A program made the position numbers and the translations under genes. Positions 24,557-31,733 of a stretch of 44,178 nt of DNA are shown one piece after another. A model generated the notes under the pieces. It was not told the DNA's origin. It made no database searches and saw only the letters and a program-made list of their open reading frames with translations. The DNA comes from Bacteroides cellulosilyticus DSM 14838. Lineage in GTDB: Bacteria > Bacteroidota > Bacteroidia > Bacteroidales > Bacteroidaceae. Each line of letters opens with the position of its first letter. Position 1 is the stretch's first letter. The stretch is taken from positions 30,487 through 74,664 of the forward strand of contig NZ_EQ973488.1 of assembly GCF_000158035.1 (NCBI RefSeq), written 5' to 3'.

Positions 24557-25981
24557 ATGAGCAATAAAAACCTGCTGTCCGGCAGAGATAAAGAACTTCA
24601 GGAACTTGCCGAACAATATGAATTGGCAATGTCCGCGAAACAACCATTTTATCTGGACGCAGACGATTTGGCTGACCTTGCCGACTGGTATGGCACCAAA
24701 AAGAATTATGACAAGGCTTTAGAAATTGCAGAATATGGCCTAAAGCTACATCCCGACAGTACGGCATTAATGATAGAGTATGCTTACCTGCATCTGGATA
24801 GCGGAAAAAGAGCAAAGGCACGTGAAATCATCGAAAACCTTCCCGATACCTATTCGCCGGAAGCCAAGGTGGTACGTGCTCACTTGCTGCTGAGTGAAGG
24901 TAAGCTGGATGATGCCGAACAGTTACTCGATACGATTGAAGATAAAGAGGATCTGGCAAATGTAGTCGATGTATCTTATATGTACCTCGATATGGGCTAT
25001 CCGGACAAGGCTCTGGCATGGCTCAATCCGGTAAAGGAAGAATATGCCGATGAAGAAGCTTACATTGCCGTAGTTGCAGACTGTTACTATGGGAAAGGCA
25101 TGATAGAAGAAGCAATTCCTCTATATAACCAACTGATAGATCAGAATCCATATTCGGCTCCCTACTGGTTCGGACTGGCAAGATGCCATTTTGAAGATCT
25201 GAACTTCGACCAGGCAATTGATGCCTGCGACTATGCATTGATAGGTGATGACGAATTTGCAGACGCCTATGTAATGAAAGGGCATTGTTTTTACCAGTTG
25301 GGTAATGAGGATGCAGCTCTGGAATGTTATCAGAAAGCTGAGCAGATGCATGGGCTGGCTCCTGAGTTTGTCTATACCTATATCGGTTTATGCAAGGTAT
25401 CCAAAGGCGAATGGGAAGAAGGATACGAAAATCTGGAAAAAGCAATCCAGGCTAACGAAGCGGAAGAAACTCCCGCACCTACTCTACCCAGCCTATATGC
25501 CAATGCAGGGCTTTGCCTTTCCAAAATGAAAAAGAAGCGCAAAGCGCACCAGTATTGTAAGAAAGCCCAAAAGCTGGAACCGAAAGATCCTGAAGCCTAC
25601 CTGATTGAAGGCCGCATGTACGTCGAAGAAGGTGACTACGAAAAGGGAATAAAGCAATGGGCAAAGGCCTTGAATTGTGCTCCTAGCGCTGATACTTGGA
25701 ATGAAATAGGTATGCACAGCATGGAAATCGGGTATCTGGATTATGCGAAAATAGCTTTTGAACGTGTTTGTGAGTTAGAACCGGAATTTGAAGGTATCAA
25801 TGAAAAGTTGACCGTTCTCTACATGACGTTGCATGATAAGGAAAACTTCATAAAGTACAATCAGAAGTGCACCCGCCCCTTTGATCTGAAAGAACTGGAG
25901 AAAATGCAGGCTATGATGGAAAATGAAGACCGGGAAGATCTGGCTGTTTATATGCAAAATATCATAAAAGCATTGCAATAA
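24557..25981 (+). CDS. Tetratricopeptide-repeat protein
   Basis: A 474-residue soluble protein composed almost entirely of TPR helices. Successive units begin around residues 38, 75, 140, 180, 215, 250, 310, 345 and 380, many with the A-L-E / A-Y / P-x-x-x pattern (NYDKALEIAEYGLKLHPDS, EAYLIEGRMYVEEGDYEKGI). There is no signal peptide or transmembrane segment, so it is cytoplasmic, and it is acidic overall. TPR arrays bind partner proteins; nothing here shows which. It lies 27 bases downstream of glnS, so co-transcription is probable, but a link to translation is only suggested by position. A strong terminator follows. Confidence 0.85.
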   Translation: MSNKNLLSGRDKELQELAEQYELAMSAKQPFYLDADDLADLADWYGTKKNYDKALEIAEYGLKLHPDSTALMIEYAYLHLDSGKRAKAREIIENLPDTYSPEAKVVRAHLLLSEGKLDDAEQLLDTIEDKEDLANVVDVSYMYLDMGYPDKALAWLNPVKEEYADEEAYIAVVADCYYGKGMIEEAIPLYNQLIDQNPYSAPYWFGLARCHFEDLNFDQAIDACDYALIGDDEFADAYVMKGHCFYQLGNEDAALECYQKAEQMHGLAPEFVYTYIGLCKVSKGEWEEGYENLEKAIQANEAEETPAPTLPSLYANAGLCLSKMKKKRKAHQYCKKAQKLEPKDPEAYLIEGRMYVEEGDYEKGIKQWAKALNCAPSADTWNEIGMHSMEIGYLDYAKIAFERVCELEPEFEGINEKLTVLYMTLHDKENFIKYNQKCTRPFDLKELEKMQAMMENEDREDLAVYMQNIIKALQ

Positions 25982-25987
25982 AAAAAG

Positions 25988-26025
25988 CAGAGAGTAAAGC
26001 TGATCGCTTTACTCTCTGTTTTTTT
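25988..26025. terminator. Strong bidirectional terminator
   Basis: Perfect 13-bp arms (CAGAGAGTAAAGC at 25988-26000, GCTTTACTCTCTG at 26006-26018) with a five-base loop, seven T on the right and six A on the left. It can end both the plus-strand TPR transcript and the minus-strand DUF368 transcript. Confidence 0.9.
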
Positions 26026-26043
26026 ATATTGTAGAGGGTATCC

Positions 26044-26951
26044 TTATTTAGCGCTACGTGTAGAAAGCTTCTCCAAAAAATATACCAGGAAGAAACCAAC
26101 AATCATCAATACTACAGCTTCAACAATATATTGATTAGGAAGGATATTCGCTTCAACCAGTGGCTTCACTACTCCATGACTGTCTGTGAACGTTTCAAGC
26201 GTTTCTTTCCATGGCCATACCTTATTAAGAGACCCCAGCATAAAGCCGGTCAATACCGCCAACGTAATATTACGAAAGTTCTTTAGTGCATATGAAAGAA
26301 CTCGTGAAAAAGTAGTTATACCTATACAGGCGCCTGCCAAGAATACTAATAAAGTCGCTATATCAAATGTCTTGACCGCTTCCATTATATAGAAGTATTT
26401 GCCTAACAGTACCAAAATAAAACTACCCGATATGCCCGGCAAGATCATTGCGCAAATAGCAATCGCACCGCAAAGGAAAATGAAAAACAGATTGGATGGC
26501 GTTTCAGCAGGAGTTGCCACCGTAATGTAATAAGCAACTGCCACTCCTATGATAAAAGCCGGAATTGTTTTCTTATTCCACTCCTTTATATCTTTCCCCA
26601 CAAACCAGGTGGAAGCCAGCACCAGTCCGAAAAAGAAAGCCCAAACCATTACCGGATGATCCGTAAGCAACCATGTAATAACCTTAGCCAACGAAAATAC
26701 ACTGACAGCGATTCCAGCTACAATGGAAATTAAAAAATTACCATTAATGGCTTTCCAGAACGCTCCCCATTTTCCTGTAAAAAACAACTTTAAACTTTTC
26801 CGTTGATGCTTTTTATCGAATCTATCAGTTCATCATAAATTCCCACAATAAAAGCAATTGTTCCTCCCGATACTCCGGGAACCACATCGGCTGCTCCCAT
26901 TCCCACACCTTTCAGCATGAGTAAGGCGTAGTCTTTTAAACCTCGTTCCAT
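26044..26951 (-). pseudogene. DUF368 membrane protein, frameshifted as sequenced
   Basis: The gene starts at the ATG at 26951 ([15 protein letters not shown]). It shows the DUF368 signature [18 protein letters not shown] before hitting a stop at 26790-26792 after 53 residues. The remainder (FFTGKWGAFWKAINGN through eight or so hydrophobic helices and a second G-I-S-G-S motif, LPGISGSFILVLLG) continues in the adjacent frame to 26044. One added A in the AAAA run at about 26794-26799 rejoins them as a roughly 300-residue protein, the normal family size. DUF368 proteins are polytopic; members have been linked to undecaprenyl-phosphate recycling (PopT-type flippases), which I offer as the leading possibility. 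A read error in the A-run is likelier than true loss. Confidence 0.85.
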
Positions 26952-27094
26952 TTTTCTTTGTTATCTATTAATACTTGATTTCATGGTACAAAGTAAAACA
27001 AAAAAAGTCAGTTACTCACCATAAAGCAAATAAAATACACAAAAGATAATCCACAATCAATTCACACGCCAACTCACTATATAAAAAACAAATA

Positions 27095-27124
27095 GTGCAC
27101 AATAGCCTCACGACCCTTGTGCAC
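27095..27124 (-). terminator. Terminator of the thiol peroxidase gene
   Basis: GTGCACAA (27095-27102) pairs with TTGTGCAC (27117-27124). On the minus strand TATTTGTTTTTT follows. It begins about 38 bases after the tpx stop. Confidence 0.7.
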
Positions 27125-27161
27125 CTTATCTTTTTTATTGCTATTTAAAAATCTGAATTTA

Positions 27162-27665
27162 CTATTTCTTCACAGCCTCTATTGCTTTGTCATAATCCGG
27201 CTCCTGAGTGATTTCGGGTACCAGTTCAGTATACATCACTTTTCCATCTTTACCAATGATAACTACTGCACGTGCCAGCAAACCGCCCAATGGTCCATCT
27301 GCCATACGTACGCCATAGCTTTCATCGAAATCCGAAAAACGGAAATCAGACAAAGGAATTACATTTTCAATACCTTCCGTCGTACAGAAACGAGCGTGAG
27401 CAAAAGGCAAGTCTTTGGAAATCGCCAGTACCACGGTATCAGGCAGACTTGCTGCCAACTTATTGAACTTGCGCACAGACGTTGCACAAACACTAGTGTC
27501 CAAACTCGGGAAGATATTCAATATCACATTCTTTCCTTTCATATCTTTCAAAGAAAAAGAAGAAAGGTCAGTCTTTACTAACTCGAAATCAGGAGCAACT
27601 GTTCCTGTTTTTATAAACTCACCGATAATCTTAACCGGTTGTCCCTTGAATTTTGTTGTAGCCAT
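27162..27665 (-). CDS. tpx: Thiol peroxidase (atypical 2-Cys peroxiredoxin)
   Basis: A 167-residue peroxiredoxin of the Tpx class: peroxidatic Cys60 in DTSVCATSVRKFN and resolving Cys94 in ARFCTTEGI, both at standard positions. It reduces hydrogen or alkyl peroxides using thioredoxin, in the cytoplasm (no signal peptide). Upstream, TTTG and TTCGTTTG on the minus strand are near a -33/-7 pair and overlap nested inverted repeats (CGAACT/AGTTCG and GAAAAGTT/AACTTTTC, 27700-27733) that could bind an oxidative-stress regulator. The gene is monocistronic, with its own terminator. Confidence 0.95.
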   Translation of the reverse strand: MATTKFKGQPVKIIGEFIKTGTVAPDFELVKTDLSSFSLKDMKGKNVILNIFPSLDTSVCATSVRKFNKLAASLPDTVVLAISKDLPFAHARFCTTEGIENVIPLSDFRFSDFDESYGVRMADGPLGGLLARAVVIIGKDGKVMYTELVPEITQEPDYDKAIEAVKK

Positions 27666-27790
27666 AGTTTTCTTTTTTTATATGTTTATATAACAAACGA
27701 ACTGTTAGAAAAGTTCGCTCAAAACTTTTCCAACTGTAAATTGTTACTCTCACAAACATGATTACAATAACCATTTAAAATTCAATTTGC

Positions 27791-28399
27791 ATGAAAACTT
27801 TATTTGACGAACTTCAATGCGAAGTAAAAAACTGGTGGCTCTCTCTCTTGCTTGGCATACTCTACGTAGTAGTTGCCGTCAGCCTGATGTTCGCACCGTT
27901 GAGCGGCTACGCAGTTTTAAGTATCCTGTTCAGCATATCCATGTTATTCAGCGGTTTGCTGGAGATTTCTTTTGCTGTAAGCAACCGGAAAAATGTATCT
28001 AGTTGGGGCTGGTATCTGGCCGGAGGTATCATCGACATGATATTCGGTTTCTACCTGATAGCTTATCCATTACTGAGTATGGAAGTTATTCCTTTCATTA
28101 TTGCATTCTGGCTGATGTTCCGGGGCTTCTCATCTGTCGGCTATGCTATGGATCTGAAAAGATATGGTACAAGAGACTGGGGCTGGTATATTGCTTTCGG
28201 CATATTAGCCGTAATTTGTTCGCTCATCATCTTATGGCAACCGGCAATAGGCGCTCTCTATGCAGTTTACATGATTTCATTCGCATTCCTGATTATCGGA
28301 TTCTTCCGCATCATGTTGTCATTTGAACTGAAGAGTTTGCATAAACGTGGAAAAAGCATGAAAGAGGAAAACGAAGATAAAGAAATTCCCGTAGGATAG
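27791..28399 (+). CDS. HdeD-family (DUF308) membrane protein
   Basis: A 202-residue polytopic protein with about six hydrophobic helices in three pairs, beginning near residues 14, 40, 68, 92, 122 and 148. It shows the HdeD-type internal repeats (SWGWYLAGGIIDMIFGFYLI and DWGWYIAFGILAVICSLIIL). E. coli HdeD contributes to acid resistance at high density; in Bacteroides the role is not established. The tail is charged and cytoplasmic. It is divergent from tpx with 125 bases between them, and its message ends at a long hairpin shared with the convergent invertase gene. Confidence 0.85.
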   Translation: MKTLFDELQCEVKNWWLSLLLGILYVVVAVSLMFAPLSGYAVLSILFSISMLFSGLLEISFAVSNRKNVSSWGWYLAGGIIDMIFGFYLIAYPLLSMEVIPFIIAFWLMFRGFSSVGYAMDLKRYGTRDWGWYIAFGILAVICSLIILWQPAIGALYAVYMISFAFLIIGFFRIMLSFELKSLHKRGKSMKEENEDKEIPVG

Positions 28400-28421
28400 T
28401 TAAGAATTCCACTGCCCGGAG

Positions 28422-28469
28422 AAACGAGTTGACTAAAGTGCCTGGAAACAGGAACTTGTCAACTCGTTT
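28422..28469. terminator. Long hairpin between convergent hdeD-like and invertase genes
   Basis: Outer arms AAACGAGTTGAC (28422-28433) and GTCAACTCGTTT (28458-28469) are perfect. Inside them AAGTgCCTG and CAGGaACTT add another nearly perfect stem around GAAA, so almost the whole 48 bases pair. It lies immediately after both stop codons and ends in TTTTC. Confidence 0.8.
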
Positions 28470-28474
28470 TCTCA

Positions 28475-29065
28475 TTAGTTACACTTCAGGAAACGATGCA
28501 TAGTAGTTCGGGATACTCCCATCTGGCGAGCCAGCTCCGAACAGGAAACACCTCGTTGAGCATCTTTTATCAAACGTCTTTTGTTCTCACGAAGTACCCT
28601 CATAGCAGGACAGGTTCCTTTCTTTCGTCCCAATTTTACCCCCTCTTGCCTGCGCCTCGCCAATGCTTCTTTTGTTCGCATGGAAATCAGATTACGTTCT
28701 ATCTCTGCCATTAATCCGAATGCGAACCCCAATACCTTGCTGTTCATGTCATTTTGAAATACATACCCCTCTTTTGTGCTGTACAGAACAATTTCTTTCT
28801 TGATACAAGAATTAAGAATCGTCATGATTTCCAACATTGTACGACTTAATCTTGAAATTTCCGTCACAATCAGCGAGTCACCTCTTTGCATTCGGTTCAA
28901 CACCCCCGATAGCTTCCGATCTTTGCTTCTCACACTACCACTCACCGTTTCGGTGTACCACTTGTCAATCTGCAATCCATTCTTCTCTGCAAAACGCAGA
29001 AGTTCTTCACGTTGATTAGCCAGAAATTGTTTTTCTGTACTTACTCTTAAATAAGCTACTACCAT
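28475..29065 (-). CDS. Mpi-like serine recombinase (DNA invertase)
   Basis: A 196-residue resolvase/invertase. The catalytic domain (1-140) has nucleophile Ser9 (YLRVSTEKQ), the conserved arginines of the R-x-x-R segment (TEISRLSRT, about 67-75), and the long E helix (AEIERNLISMRTKEALARR). A C-terminal helix-turn-helix (CSELARQMGVSRTTMHRF) binds DNA. It closely resembles Mpi of Bacteroides fragilis, the global invertase that flips capsule promoters at many remote loci. No plausible pair of inverted crossover sites flanks a promoter near it, consistent with acting at a distance. Standalone position and orthodox base composition argue against a recent mobile element. Confidence 0.9.
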   Translation of the reverse strand: MVVAYLRVSTEKQFLANQREELLRFAEKNGLQIDKWYTETVSGSVRSKDRKLSGVLNRMQRGDSLIVTEISRLSRTMLEIMTILNSCIKKEIVLYSTKEGYVFQNDMNSKVLGFAFGLMAEIERNLISMRTKEALARRRQEGVKLGRKKGTCPAMRVLRENKRRLIKDAQRGVSCSELARQMGVSRTTMHRFLKCN

Positions 29066-29270
29066 AATTTTGTTGTTTTTATAGGTTTAACGCGCCAAAG
29101 AACAGCAATAACAGCGAGAAATCACACTCCCTCCAATCAATGATATACAGGCGATTGCCTCTATTTAGGCTCTTTTATTTGACAACAGATATTTCTGATA
29201 CTATGAGACAAATTATGTAGAAGTACATTTTCAAGGATGAAGCACCAGTCATAAAAAGAAACAATAAAAA

Positions 29271-29331
29271 ATCTCAGCATAACTTTTTCATGCGAGCATG
29301 AAAGTTATGCACTCAAATTGCATTATCTTTG
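29271..29331 (+). repeat. Dispersed promoter-bearing element, copy D (left end missing)
   Basis: It begins ATCTCAGCATAAC, has a hairpin (AACTTTtTCATGC/GCATGAAAGTT plus GCATAAC/GTTATGC) and ends ATTGCATTATCTTTG. TATCTTTG at 29324-29331 is the probable -7 box of the DUF4494 gene, 52 bases before its ATG. The GAAGATAAGC left end seen in the other copies is absent. The rest of the gap (29066-29270) is AT-rich invertase upstream DNA in which I see nothing else. Confidence 0.7.
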
Positions 29332-29383
29332 TAGTCAGTTTTATAACAAGAATATAAATTCATAATTAAAAAACAAAGGAATT

Positions 29384-29848
29384 ATGGCAATGCATACATG
29401 GTTTGAGTGCAAGATCCGTTACGAAAAAGTGATGGAAAACGGTATGAACAAGAAAGTTACAGAACCTTATTTGGTGGACGCACTCAGCTTTACGGAAGCG
29501 GAAGCACGCATCATTGAAGAAATGACGCCGTTTATTTCAGGCGAATTTACAGTATCAGACATCAAACGTGCCAACTATAGTGAATTATTCCCCAGCGAAG
29601 AAGAGGCTGCCGACCGTTGGTTCAAGTGTAAACTGATCTTTATTACTCTGGACGAAAAGAGTGGAGCTGAAAAGAAAACATCCACTCAGGTATTGGTACA
29701 AGCTGCCGACCTGCGCGATGCTGTTAAGAAACTGGATGAAGGTATGAAGGGTACGATGGCGGATTACCAGATCGCTTTAGTATCCGAAACATCCCTTATG
29801 GATGTATATCCGTATAGCGCGGAACCCAATGACAAACCGGAAGTTTAA
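29384..29848 (+). CDS. DUF4494 protein
   Basis: A 154-residue soluble protein that I recognise as DUF4494, common in Bacteroidota. Two similar halves are visible: WFECKIRYEKV...VTEPYLVDALSFTEAEARI near the start and WFKCKLIFITL...STQVLVQAADLRDAVKKL later, suggesting an internal duplication of a small alpha-beta unit. No signal peptide or catalytic motif is seen and its function is unknown. Its promoter is provided by copy D of the dispersed element. It is followed after 90 bases by yggS, perhaps in the same transcript, although an inverted repeat lies between them. Confidence 0.82.
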   Translation: MAMHTWFECKIRYEKVMENGMNKKVTEPYLVDALSFTEAEARIIEEMTPFISGEFTVSDIKRANYSELFPSEEEAADRWFKCKLIFITLDEKSGAEKKTSTQVLVQAADLRDAVKKLDEGMKGTMADYQIALVSETSLMDVYPYSAEPNDKPEV

Positions 29849-29862
29849 TCTTTTGAGAATTG

Positions 29863-29911
29863 AAAGTTGAAGTGATTAGCGTAAACACAGAATGCTTTGA
29901 TCTTCAACTTT
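29863..29911. repeat. Inverted repeat between DUF4494 gene and yggS
   Basis: AAAGTTGAAG (29863-29872) pairs with CTTCAACTTT (29902-29911) around a 29-base loop. There is no T-run, so it looks like a palindromic intergenic repeat, not a terminator. Confidence 0.6.
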
Positions 29912-29938
29912 TGAATTTCATATTTTAATTTTCTAATC

Positions 29939-30607
29939 ATGAATATTGCAGAGAATCTTCAACAAGTGCTAAGCGAACTGCCTGATGGGGTGCGACTGGT
30001 AGCTGTCTCCAAATTTCACCCCAATGAAGCGATAGAAGAAGCCTATCGCACCGGACAACGAATATTCGGAGAAAGCAAAGTACAGGAAATGACTGCCAAG
30101 TACGAAAGTCTTCCCAAAGACATTGAATGGCACTTTATCGGGCATCTGCAAACCAATAAAATCAAGTTTATCGTGCCCTACGTGGCTCTGATCCACGGAA
30201 TTGACTCATACAAACTCCTTGTAGAAGTCAATAAGCAAGCTGCAAAAGCCGGAAAAGTAGTCAACTGCCTGTTGCAACTGCACATTGCAGAAGAAGAAAC
30301 CAAATTTGGTTTTAGTTTTGGCGAATGTCGGGAAATGTTAGCAGCCGGTGAATGGAAAACTCTCAGTAACATACAATTATGCGGTCTGATGGGTATGGCA
30401 ACAAATACAGACGACAATGAACAAATAGAGAAGGAATTTTGTTCATTAAGTAGCTTCTTCAAAGAAGTGAAAGACTCATGGTTTGCCGACACGGAGGCTT
30501 TTCGGGAGTTGTCCATGGGAATGTCCCACGATTATCACCAAGCTATTGCTGCTGGAAGTACTCTGATACGCGTAGGAAGCAAAATCTTTGGAGACAGAAC
30601 GTATTAA
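29939..30607 (+). CDS. YggS/PROSC-family PLP homeostasis protein
   Basis: A 222-residue single-domain PLP-binding barrel. The cofactor lysine is Lys25 in LVAVSKFHP. FGESKVQEM, WHFIGHLQTNK, a central LMGMATNTDD and the terminal SMGMSHDYHQAIAAGSTLIRVGSKIFG (phosphate-binding) are standard. These proteins bind pyridoxal phosphate and balance free vitamin B6 pools and amino-acid metabolism without known catalysis. The dihydroorotate-dehydrogenase-like gene starts 25 bases downstream, and the two are probably co-transcribed. Confidence 0.93.
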   Translation: MNIAENLQQVLSELPDGVRLVAVSKFHPNEAIEEAYRTGQRIFGESKVQEMTAKYESLPKDIEWHFIGHLQTNKIKFIVPYVALIHGIDSYKLLVEVNKQAAKAGKVVNCLLQLHIAEEETKFGFSFGECREMLAAGEWKTLSNIQLCGLMGMATNTDDNEQIEKEFCSLSSFFKEVKDSWFADTEAFRELSMGMSHDYHQAIAAGSTLIRVGSKIFGDRTY

Positions 30608-30632
30608 TCATTATTCATTAAACATTATTACC

Positions 30633-31610
30633 ATGGCAACATTAAAAACTACTTTTGCCGGGTTAGAATTAAGAAACCCGATTATCGTCAGCAGCTCAGG
30701 TTTAACTGATAGTGCTGAAAAAAATCAGAAATTCTATGAAGCCGGTGTCGGTGCCATTGTTCTGAAATCTCTTTTTGAAGAGCAGATCATGTTGGAAGCT
30801 GACTGGCTGGGAGATCCGAATATGTATCCTGAAGGCAGTGATTACTTGGTAGAATACGTCCGCCAACATAAACTGTCAGAGTATCTGGAACTGATTAAGG
30901 ATACTAAAAAAGTATGTCCCATTCCTGTTATTGCCAGCATAAACTGCTATCAGGATGCTGAATGGGTAGGATTTGCACAACAAATGGAAGCAGCAGGAGC
31001 TGATGCTATAGAAATCAATATCCTGGCTCTCCAAACAGATATGCAATACAATTACGGTTCATTCGAACAACGCCATATCGATATTCTCAGCCACATCAAA
31101 AAGACGGTACGTATTCCGATCATCATGAAGCTGGGTGATAACCTGACTAATCCGATAGCTCTGATAGATCAGCTATATGCCAACGGAGCAGCTGCCGTGG
31201 TATTATTCAACCGCTTCTATCAGCCGGATATTGATATCGAAAAGATGAAGCAAATCTCAGGAAATGTATTCAGCACAGGAGCTGACCTGGTTAAAGCCTT
31301 ACGCTGGATCGGTATCGCTTCCGCAGCTGTGAATAAGCTGGATTATGCAGCATCAGGTGGTATTCACTCTCCCGAAGGCATTGTAAAAGCAATTTTGGCA
31401 GGAGCTTCAGCTGTAGAGATTTGTAGCGCATTCTATCAGAACAGTTATGCCCTTGTAGGAGAATATATCCACTTCCTGAACTTATGGATGGATCGCAAAG
31501 GCATGGAAAACATCCCTCAATTCAAGGGAATGCTGAATGTCAACGACTTGAATGGAGTAAATACCTTCGAACGTACTCAGTTCATGAAATATTTCTCCAG
31601 TAAAAAATAA
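30633..31610 (+). CDS. Dihydroorotate dehydrogenase-like FMN enzyme
   Basis: A 325-residue TIM-barrel oxidoreductase. The ATG at 30633 (MATLKTTFAGLELRNP) is the natural start; a longer frame overlaps the end of yggS. The class-1 DHOD pattern is visible: NPIIVSSSGLT, then PVIASINCYQ, ADAIEINILALQ (the usual family Asn), PIIMKLGDNLTN (catalytic-site Lys region) and the phosphate-binding ASGGIHSPEG. The usual active-site Cys/Ser loop of true PyrD is not obvious and the middle is divergent, so this is a DHOD-like paralogue whose substrate may not be dihydroorotate. Confidence 0.82.
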   Translation: MATLKTTFAGLELRNPIIVSSSGLTDSAEKNQKFYEAGVGAIVLKSLFEEQIMLEADWLGDPNMYPEGSDYLVEYVRQHKLSEYLELIKDTKKVCPIPVIASINCYQDAEWVGFAQQMEAAGADAIEINILALQTDMQYNYGSFEQRHIDILSHIKKTVRIPIIMKLGDNLTNPIALIDQLYANGAAAVVLFNRFYQPDIDIEKMKQISGNVFSTGADLVKALRWIGIASAAVNKLDYAASGGIHSPEGIVKAILAGASAVEICSAFYQNSYALVGEYIHFLNLWMDRKGMENIPQFKGMLNVNDLNGVNTFERTQFMKYFSSKK

Positions 31611-31638
31611 ACAGGAACCGCACAACATATCATTATAA

Positions 31639-31697
31639 GTAATGCCCCGTAACATATATTGTTAGCATATCTAACATATATTGTTACGGGGCATTAC
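31639..31697. repeat. Long perfect inverted repeat between convergent genes
   Basis: GTAATGCCCCGTAACA (31639-31654) and TGTTACGGGGCATTAC (31682-31697) match over 16 bp, and inner TGTTAG/CTAACA adds more pairs. It lies between the DHOD-like and CapD-like stop codons. It has no long T-run, so it may be a transcript-end hairpin or a mobile palindrome. Confidence 0.8.
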
Positions 31698-31733
31698 ATA
31701 TATTGGCGTTTCCTTTACATAGGAACTTTTTCT

